Source of the DNA: Diplolepis rosae | Lineage: Eukaryota; Arthropoda; Insecta; Hymenoptera; Diplolepididae | Direction: 5' to 3' | Assembly: GCA_030998225.1 (NCBI GenBank) | Contig: JAPYXD010000704.1 | Location: 15,719,501-15,783,500, forward strand | DNA length: 64,000 nt | Shown: one piece after another, positions 58,320-64,000 of the stretch | How positions within the stretch are numbered: position 1 is the first letter of the stretch | How the letters are laid out: every line of letters begins with the position of its first letter | Notes under the pieces: generated by a model | Told to the model about the DNA's origin: nothing | Seen by the model: only the letters and a program-made list of their open reading frames with translations | The model's database searches: none | Program-made: the position numbers and the translations under genes

Positions 58320-61300
58320 GGTTTCCCAATAGGGGTGATATGATTTTGAATGTCCCTATCGGGCTCATTTGAACTGAAATTTTTGACGTCTGCTGTCAGT
58401 TGTCATCAGTAAGGTTTGCCATTTAATCATGAGTAGTTTCACGCTTCCACAAGTATCGAGGAAAACCGTGAATTGTCCGTGCCACGCCGATCTCAGGAAT
58501 TGGGCCTGTCCAGGCTGACTACCTGGCGTATTTTGCGATTGGATCTTGGCCTGCAACCCTATAAGATGATTCTGGCCCAAGAACTGAAGCCTAATGACCA
58601 TCGTTTGCGTCGGGAGTTCGCGGATTGGGCTCTGGAATCAATTGAAAATGATCCCAATTTCCATCAAAAAATCATCTTTTCTGATGAGGCGCATTTTTGG
58701 CTCAACGGCTTTGTAAACAAGCAAAATTGTCGTTATTGGTGTAAGGAAAACCCTCAGGTCATTCATTCATCTCCATTATATCCCGAGAAACTAACCGTTT
58801 GGTGCGGTTTATGGTATGGTGGCATCATCGGACCATTTTTTTTCAAAAACGCCGAGAACCGAACCGTAACTGTGAATGGAGAGCGATATCGGGCCATGTT
58901 AACCGATTTTTTCTTTCCGGAATATGATGATATTGATGCAGAGGACCTTTACTTTCAACAAGACGGCGCAACTTGCCATACTGCTGGCCAAACAATAGAT
59001 TTATTGCGAGGAAAGTTTGGAGAATCGATTATCTCAAGAAATGGCCCTTTCAATTGGCCGCAAAGATCTTGCGATTTAACGCCTCTGGATTATTTCCTTT
59101 GGGGATACGTTAAATCTAAGGTTTATGCCATTAAACCAAAGACAATTGGAGAGCTTGAAACCAATATCCGAGCCGCTATAGCAGCCATACCACCAGAAAT
59201 GCTCCACAAAGTCATCGAAAATTGGCTTGAACGCATTCGGGTTTGCAAGAAGAGTCTCGGGGGACATTTGGCCGATATATTGTTTAAATCATAAATGGCA
59301 TAGAATATCCAATATAATAAAAAAGATTTCGATCAATTCCGAATGAATATTCAGTGTTTTTTTTCAATTTCAAAACATATCACCCTTATTAGGAAACCCT
59401 TTATATAAGAAATTAACGGGATATCCTCAGAGGCAGAGATTTCGATATCCCTAATATATCCTGACACTAAAACTGCCCTATGAACGGCCTAGGATATCAT
59501 GGGATTGCACAAGGAATATAGAAAATTTTTCCCCTCTAATTTCCTATTGATATCCCGTCGTATCCTATTGCTACATATGAGGGTTCACTTTGAAACGATG
59601 CGTCTATTTTACTGCCAGATAAAATAATTTTACGTTTAATAATTTTCAGGATTGGAAAGTCTCATCATATAATATTTCGATAAGAAGTGTGAATGAAGAT
59701 GAAATATGTTCAGCTTCAAATGTATATTACGAATGTCCTGAAGTAAGTACGTCATGATAAAAACTTATATAAGGAAAGCAACGAAAAGTATATTTCTCTC
59801 AGAGTATAATTACCTTGGTGCATGTTTCGTAAATCTGTTTACGCATCAATGCTAGCTATTCTGAATCTGATTTCAACTTCTTCGTTAGGATTTTCTTCTG
59901 AGGGGATGCACAAATTCAGTCGATTTGAAAAAGTTTCTCGGATTGAACGAGAAAATTGAGATAGACTGAAGTGGCGACTCTGATTAGAACGAAATCCTAT
60001 CCGAATCTTCTACAGTGACGTCCAATAATGCCTTTCCTCCGGTTAGGTTATGCGCATCAGTTTTATTGTGTTTGTTTGTTATGCGCATAACCTAACCGGA
60101 TGGAAAGAATTAATGAACGTTACTGAATGTTGTGTAACAAGTGCCAAAAGTATAGGCTATTTTGCACGAGTGTGAAACTTGCAGTTTAAGCCAGAGGCAA
60201 GTGCAGCAAATTCACATGAGTCAGGACTACATTTTCAATACTTGTCACATACAATATTTTTTATAACATGTGCGTGGAAAACATGATTTTTGATGGATGT
60301 ATAGAGCGCGCGAAATGTTAAATTGAGGAGCAGTGTAGGAATAAACCTTTTCATTTATAAGAGTCGAAGCAAATGTCAAGTCATGAATATCCCCAAATGT
60401 TTCGAGCAGTTTTTACTTACATTTTTTTAAAAGTCCGTTGACAAGATAGGATATAACGTCTTTCTTGTAAAAATTACTATTTTTAATATAAAATTACCAT
60501 ATTTTAAATTTACTAGAATAAAACAAAGAAAGGTTTTATTGAGTCCTAATTAGAGTGTGAAATTTACAAAATACACTAATAATGCATTATGTGCAAATGC
60601 GAAAAGTTTTCTAAATATTCGAATATTGCCTGAAATGCGCTTTCCGGTAAGAAGTTTTGAGTTGAACCGAATCGAAATGGGGAGAAAAATTTCCAAAAAT
60701 GAAATTGGTAAGAATTCAAATAGTTTTAATGTGAGGGATATTTGTATTGTTTGGGATTGCATTGGATTCACTTTTTAGTTAAACGCCCTATTGTAAATTT
60801 CCATATAGGAACCCATATGGGGACCTTCTTATCTTCTCATGTAGGATCCCATATCGGAACCTACATAGGGACCTATCTTACTGCCGATAAGAATTTGAGA
60901 CAGGAATTTTTATATGAAATAAGATGGGAACCTACCTAGATTACTATATAGGTTTCTATTATTTTACTGTCATTATATTGTTCTGATACAAACAACTGAA
61001 ATCATTGCTTCATTCAAGGCCTTTACTTGTATACACATGTTACAGAAAGTTTATTATTGTATGTCGTTGAGATGTCTCAGCAAATTAATCATTTTAATTT
61101 TGAAATATTTTAGCAAGAAAGGGGTCAAATTCTAATTACAGCCGACAGAAAATTGAGAGGGATTTCGATTCTATCCGAATATCCTACAAAACATATTGCT
61201 TATTTAGAACTTTACACACATGCAGGAAATATGTTACATCATATTGGTGACTTCCTACCTCAGGCGAATACAAGGTTATGGAATATAATTGAAAAAAACA

Positions 61301-61371
61301 CTAATCTTTATAGACAACTAAGAGAAAATAACAATTGTTATATGAATTATGCATACCGTACATACCTATGA
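49771..61371 (+). CDS. Secreted serine-protease homologue (catalytically dead), six exons, 303 aa, copy 3
   Basis: Exons are 49771-49831, 53620-53921, 54004-54108, 59650-59742, 60554-60646 and 61114-61371. All junctions have AG/GT sites and phases agree (912 bp, no stop). Exon 1 is a signal peptide (MKCERLVILIAMLSSVKSTP). Exon 2 reads like the chymotrypsin N-lobe: TCGVALVRFEVVLTDGSCV in place of CGGSLI..WVLTAAHC, and DRVNIVILL in place of NDIALL. Later exons give VAWDK for the GWG region, NNALCANAKSF for MLCAG, QERGQILI for GDSGGPL, then KLRGISILSEYPTKHIAYLE. The His, Asp and Ser sites become Ser, Asn and Arg, while the Cys pair near the His site is kept. Such homologues act in insects as immune or clotting cofactors or as venom parts; the role here is unknown. 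Introns 1 and 3 carry transposons. Structure is firm; the fold is inferred from spacing. Confidence 0.75.
49867..50010. mobile_element. Short MITE in intron 1 of SPH copy 3
   Basis: It is the paralogue of 15743-15886, with ends CTACACGGAGAAAAATAATT and ATTTTTCTCCGTGTAG. Confidence 0.7.
51292..52184 (+). mobile_element. 5'-truncated R1-clade LINE with poly(A) and 13-bp duplication
   Basis: The duplication ACATGTTTAGTAT stands at 51279-51291 and 52185-52197, just after a run of A. The body is far more GC-rich than the surroundings. One frame (from 51293) reads the C-terminal end of a LINE ORF2: PPIDLLAEER, then GFYLAQALSGHGCFNAYLKR and the zinc-finger type CRYCGSLVDNAEHTLFVC. It ends at the stop 51938-51940, followed by a 3' UTR and tail. 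One TAG (51326-51328) breaks the frame. Only about 200 codons remain, so it is dead on arrival. Several open frames on both strands across this GC-rich piece are shadows. Confidence 0.85.
52643..52992. mobile_element. MITE, 350 bp, ends TACACGGAAAAAAATG
   Basis: The inverted ends TACACGGAAAAAAATG and CATTTTTCTCCGTGTA relate to the CACGGAGAAAAATAG family. Between them, words such as TGTCAACTTGA, AGTGTCAAACTGA and GAGTGT recur about every 25-30 bp. Confidence 0.6.
55325..56346 (+). mobile_element. Degraded mariner, paralogue of 1977-2872
   Basis: QFRVLIKHYFLRGKTLSKTK and WFTKFRCGYTSTET are in frame from about 55444; frameshifts follow. It keeps the C-terminal half lost from the first copy: QQSAGKVITSVF, a broken HHDSAPSHTS region near 55980, and PHPPYSADLGPIDYYL. 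It is not functional. Confidence 0.75.
56347..57302 (+). mobile_element. Internally deleted mariner of a second lineage
   Basis: The ends AGTTCTGTCTGGAAAGTAACG and the complement of ACTTTCCGGACAGACCTCG, with CGGGCCT inside, are inverted. The coding part joins an N-terminal DNA-binding region (QMMQKAFGNECIGKTRIKEW, then WYNHCKGGRTS, PKTTVWEIL) directly to the C-terminal half. The latter has HHDNAPAHSSNLVQQF, PPYSPEIAPCDFWL and YFEGCHPPDDEE. The segment with the first Asp is gone and there is a frame change at the joint. It is absent from SPH copy 1, so it inserted after that duplication. Confidence 0.8.
57527..57932. mobile_element. MITE, paralogue of 3153-3552
   Basis: The ends GGAGCCGTCCATCAATTGCG and TACGTAATTGATGGAAGACC match the first copy. 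It is inserted at the corresponding codon of the mariner. Confidence 0.7.
58284..58316. repeat. (TA)n microsatellite at a transposon joint
   Basis: An uninterrupted TA run of about 30 bp stands directly before the CAGGGTTTCCC end of the DD41D element. Confidence 0.85.
58317..59400 (+). mobile_element. Tc1/mariner-type element with DD41D spacing
   Basis: The ends CAGGGTTTCCCAATAGGGGT and the complement of ACCCTTATTAGGAAACCCT are inverted and inserted at TA. It is absent from the paralogous intron of copy 1. It holds one long frame (58473-59294) lacking the first DNA-binding helices, so it is probably not autonomous. Confidence 0.8.
58473..59294 (+). CDS. Tc1/mariner transposase, N-terminally truncated, DD41D, at least 273 aa
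   Basis: The frame is open from about 58450 (SIEENRELSVPRRSQELGLS, a helix-turn-helix: SRLTTWRIL) to TAA 59292-59294. Core motifs are IIFSDEAHFWLNGFVNKQN (first Asp), YFQQDGATCHTA (second Asp) and WPQRSCDLTPLDYFLWGYVK (third Asp, in PLDYF). Counting 41 residues between the second and third Asp puts it with the DD41D group (rosa/Visitor type). The usual first 60-80 residues are missing, with only about 110 bp of leader between the end repeat and the frame, so it looks like an internal deletion. No stop or frameshift follows. A full-length relative elsewhere could supply activity. ATG is not obvious at the N-terminus; the listed start is GTG. Confidence 0.8.
   Translation: MSVPRRSQELGLSRLTTWRILRLDLGLQPYKMILAQELKPNDHRLRREFADWALESIENDPNFHQKIIFSDEAHFWLNGFVNKQNCRYWCKENPQVIHSSPLYPEKLTVWCGLWYGGIIGPFFFKNAENRTVTVNGERYRAMLTDFFFPEYDDIDAEDLYFQQDGATCHTAGQTIDLLRGKFGESIISRNGPFNWPQRSCDLTPLDYFLWGYVKSKVYAIKPKTIGELETNIRAAIAAIPPEMLHKVIENWLERIRVCKKSLGGHLADILFKS
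60780..60960. repeat. Short direct and inverted repeats of TAGGAACC/GGTTCCTA type
   Basis: Between SPH exons 5 and 6, words such as ATAGGAACCCATAT, GTAGGATCCCATAT, GGAACCTACATAGG and GGGAACCTACCTAG alternate. There is no gene. Confidence 0.45.
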
Positions 61372-62426
61372 TATAAAATTGCATTGTATACTAAACTCTT
61401 TTGTATTATGTAATCCCTGTTCTGCAATACAGTCAAGGCCACTCCATTTATGTATAATTAATAAAACAATATTAATAATAAAATAACAAATTAATTCAAA
61501 TGTAAGAAAAAACTTTTAAAATCATTTAATATTCACACGCCATTGTTACGAGCCCTGAAATTTGAATAAAAATTATGTTCATATTCAAATATCCTAATAG
61601 TCTGCTACATAAAATGATAAAAGGGCCTGAGTACAATGAAGACCTAAACTCTTAACTTAAACCGGAATGATGATCTGTCCTTTCTTGTTCTAATATGATA
61701 AAAAAGGACGCTTTCGAGTTTCGATTGTATGTTGAAGAATGACTTATTTCTTTTTATTATAGCTTGACAAAAAATGATGAATGATATCTGGGTTTAAGTT
61801 TAGAGTTTAGATTTTCATTCTGCTCAGTACTAAATATTCAAAACCATGCTGCAATACTGCCCTGTAAACAATTTTTCTGAAATCTTTCCGAAAATAGTCG
61901 GACAGCTTAAAAGACAAATGGGTCGTAAATTTATTCAAAGATATAGTCGAAAATATTTATATATATATATTTTATTTATATATATATATTTCATAATTTA
62001 ACTAGAAAAAGATCCAAAAAAGTGAACAAATTTCTGTTTTTGTGGAATAATTCCCGCTTTTCATGAGAAAACTTTCCTAAAACTTAGGAGATTTGTGAAA
62101 TGTTCTCACCTTTTTGATATATTTCCCAATAGTTTAGAAATAAGTCCGAAAATTCAGTCAATTTTCCTCAAATCTATGAAAAATTTCCACTTTCTGTAGA
62201 AAAATCTATGCGTTCCAAGGATTTAGGAAGTATTTCCTAATACATAATAGGAAAATTTACCGATATTTTTTACAATGTGCGTTACATGCCTCTCTGGGAG
62301 CATATTCAGAAGTATTTTCTATATAATTGAAATTCTTAAGTTAATATAAAAAAAAAACTTACATGGATAAAAAATACATTAATTACCTCTACATCAGTAT
62401 AAAAATCCTATGGTGTAATTCACATA
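61372..62426. other. 3' flank of SPH copy 3, no gene
   Basis: 61372-61420 and 62390-62426 match the 3' flank of copy 0 (214-300: TTGCATTGTATGCTAAACTC and CCTATGGTGTAATTCACATA). The 61421-62389 block between them has no counterpart in the window and is probably an insertion of unknown type; it includes a TATA-rich run at 61955-61990. Confidence 0.45.
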
Positions 62427-63599
62427 TTGGATCTGTAACTTAATTCTTGCGGTTTTTTTTCAAAATTTGAACGTTTATTTAAGAAAAATATGCACGATAG
62501 TATTATTCAAAGTATTGCCCATCTGAAGCTATGACTTTTCCCATCTTTCTGGCAATGTGTGGATTCCATCTCAAAAGAACTAAGCCGGCTTGGCGGCCAA
62601 GAATGAATCAAGCCAATTTTTGATACCCTGTTCTGATGTGAACCATATCTTAACCGGAATAGTAACATGGGGCCGAGCGTTGTCATGATGGAAAATTATT
62701 GCCTCGTGTGTGATCACATATTCCGGGCATTTTTCGGCTATTGCTCTCTTCAAACCGATTAATTGTGTTCGGTAGCGTTCTCCATTTATGGTTTAACCCG
62801 GTTTTAGCAGCTCATAATACAACACACCCTTCTGATCCCACCAAATACAGAGCATTACCTTCGCGCTATGGATATTCGGCTTTGCTGTTGATTTGGCTGG
62901 TTTGCCGGGTTTCACATATTTTTTCTGCGCTTAGGGTTGTCGTAATGGATCCATTTTTCATCACCGGTAATAATCCGATGCAAAAATGACTTCTTTTTGT
63001 GGCGTCCCAGCAGCATTTCGGACATGCGAAACCGCCTTTCAAAGTCTCTCGGCTTGAGTTCCTGTGGAACCCAATTTCCTTTCTTTTGAATGTATCCGGC
63101 TGCTTTTAAACGTTTTGAAATAGCTGCTTGAGTGACTCCCAATGATTCTGCAAGCTCTTCTTGTGTTTGGCAACAATCTTCATCGAGTAATGCTTCCAGT
63201 TCTTCATCTTCAAACTTTTTTGGCTGCCCAGGACGTTCTTCGTCTTCCAAGCCAAAATCACCTCTTTTAAATCGTGCAAACCACTTTTGGCACGTTCGCT
63301 CAGTTAGAGCATGTTCACCATAAACTTCCAACAAAATACGATGACTTTCGGCAGCAGTTTTCGTCATATTAAAGTAATGAAGAAGAACTCCCCGCAGAAA
63401 CACTTTTTCAGGCACAAAGTTCGACATATTTGAGGGAAAAAAAATTATTGTTGTTTACGCTTAAAATGAATGACATATACTGAAAAAGATACACAATGAC
63501 AGTAGCTTTCCAACGCATTTTCGGAATATTGGAACGATGGAATAATAATCAAGTTACGCCATCTCTTAGCAAACCACCCGAATTAAGTTATAGATCCAA
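62427..63599 (-). mobile_element. Mariner element, full length but frameshifted
   Basis: The ends TTGGATCTGTAACTTAATTC (62427) and the complement of GAATTAAGTTATAGATCCAA (to 63599) are inverted and flanked by TA (62425-62426 and 63600-63601). On the - strand the frame starts at ATG 63427 (MSNFVPEKVFLRGVLLHYFN). It continues through WFARFKRGDFGLEDEERPG, QTQEELAESLGVTQAAISKR and [15 protein letters not shown] (first Asp) to a break at 62912. The rest (HDNARPHVTIP and similar) is in other frames. It is recently inactivated by the look of its intact ends. Confidence 0.85.
62912..63427 (-). pseudogene. Mariner transposase, N-terminal two thirds
   Basis: The frame covers 171 codons from ATG 63427. 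It includes both helix-turn-helix motifs (TAAESHRILLEVYGEHALTE; QAAISKRLKAAGY), the linker WVPQELKPRD and the first catalytic Asp in [18 protein letters not shown] frameshift near 62930 ends it early, so the second and third Asp fall out of frame. Confidence 0.8.
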
Positions 63600-63601
63600 T
63601 A

Positions 63602-64000
63602 ATTATTCTTCATAATCAAATTGTCATGTATCAAAGTTCACAGTCAGTAATTCAAGTTAAATTTTGAACTGACGGTAATGTTATGTTACCTAATACTGAC
63701 CTCTCCACCTTTATTCCACTGTTAATTTGATTTTTATATATTTGTGAGAGAAAATACGTCATGAAGAGGACTTTTGCGTTTTCCTCTTAGATTGAAAATA
63801 AGACGTAGAATAGAACTTGCATAGCTGTAGTCAGCAAGTCTTATCAGCTGTATTTTCTCAAAAACACTTCGCAAAAGCCTCAATACGAAGTTGCCAGTTA
63901 GACGAAGCGATAGCGGTTCTGTATTGGGGTAATTAATTATCGCGCTACTCAATTTTCGTGTGAAATTTTCGTCATACGGTAACCGATTGAAATTTATACT
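63602..64000. other. AT-rich end of window, nothing recognised
   Basis: I see no gene or repeat that I can support. Confidence 0.35.

Larger units (their letters stand above)
57306..59402 (+). mobile_element. Mariner remnant, paralogue of 2874-4727, interrupted twice
   Basis: The left end TATTAGGTGTACAATTTTGC is followed by the N-terminus, broken by the MITE at 57527-57932. It goes on as GEAALSERTCRKW, DDFDVEDRHGG and QTQEELAESLEVTQKAIS. The rest is replaced by a TA run and the DD41D element. Flanking host sequence (AAGAAATTAACGGGATATCC) resumes at 59407 as at 4732 in copy 1. Confidence 0.7.

Noticed and set aside
63132..63323. Ser-rich + strand open frame
   Set aside because: Antisense of the mariner's acidic linker region.

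Overview
The window looks like AT-rich, gene-poor arthropod (most likely insect) nuclear DNA. The reasons are spliced genes with GT/AG introns, several mariner lineages, Bel/Pao and Gypsy-type LTR sequence, an R1-like LINE end, hAT and P/THAP9-type DNA transposons, and many MITEs. I see no bacterial-style operons, no CRISPR array and no complete tRNA or rRNA gene. A parasitoid wasp is possible from the kind of secreted gene present, but that is a guess.

The host content is a head-to-tail family of one secreted gene, all on the + strand. Four loci are visible: the last exon of copy 0 (1-213), pseudogene copy 1 (about 1590-5069), pseudogene copy 2 (15645-25087) and an apparently intact copy 3 (six exons, 49771-61371, 303 aa). 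A further scrap lies near 26706. The exons splice in phase in copy 3. They give a signal peptide followed by what reads as a chymotrypsin-fold serine protease homologue whose three catalytic positions are all replaced. The copies are large segmental duplications. Their introns align outside the coding exons and share some transposons but not others, so several insertions can be dated and their empty sites read directly.

Layout. 0-5.6 kb: copy 0 end and copy 1, with two mariners, a MITE and a Bel/Pao fragment nested in the intron. 5.7-8.5 kb: a small TIR element holding two convergent first exons (one a THAP zinc finger) and a nested TA-flanked MITE. 8.6-10.7 kb: a broken hAT gene on the - strand. 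10.7-15.1 kb: AT-rich repeats, a MITE and a solo LTR. 15.1-26 kb: copy 2, whose first intron carries two MITEs, a 5.6 kb hAT element with two convergent transposase-like genes, and a mariner. 26-29 kb: relic exon, palindromic MITEs, a 124-bp tandem repeat. 29-40.8 kb: an 11.9 kb TA-flanked nest containing a TTAA MITE, an internally deleted copy of the twin-gene hAT with a SINE-like hairpin in it, a 6.8 kb long-palindrome element, and a CAGTAAAACC-ended element. 41.0-49.5 kb: a P/THAP9-type transposon with about 1.5 kb terminal inverted repeats and a complete two-exon transposase gene. 49.7-61.4 kb: SPH copy 3, with an R1-like LINE end, three mariners and a DD41D Tc1/mariner element in its introns. 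61.4-64 kb: 3' flank and one more mariner.

Most of the sequence is therefore transposon strata laid over a tandem pseudoprotease locus. Coding potential that looks intact is limited to SPH copy 3, the last exon of copy 0 and the P/THAP9 transposase.
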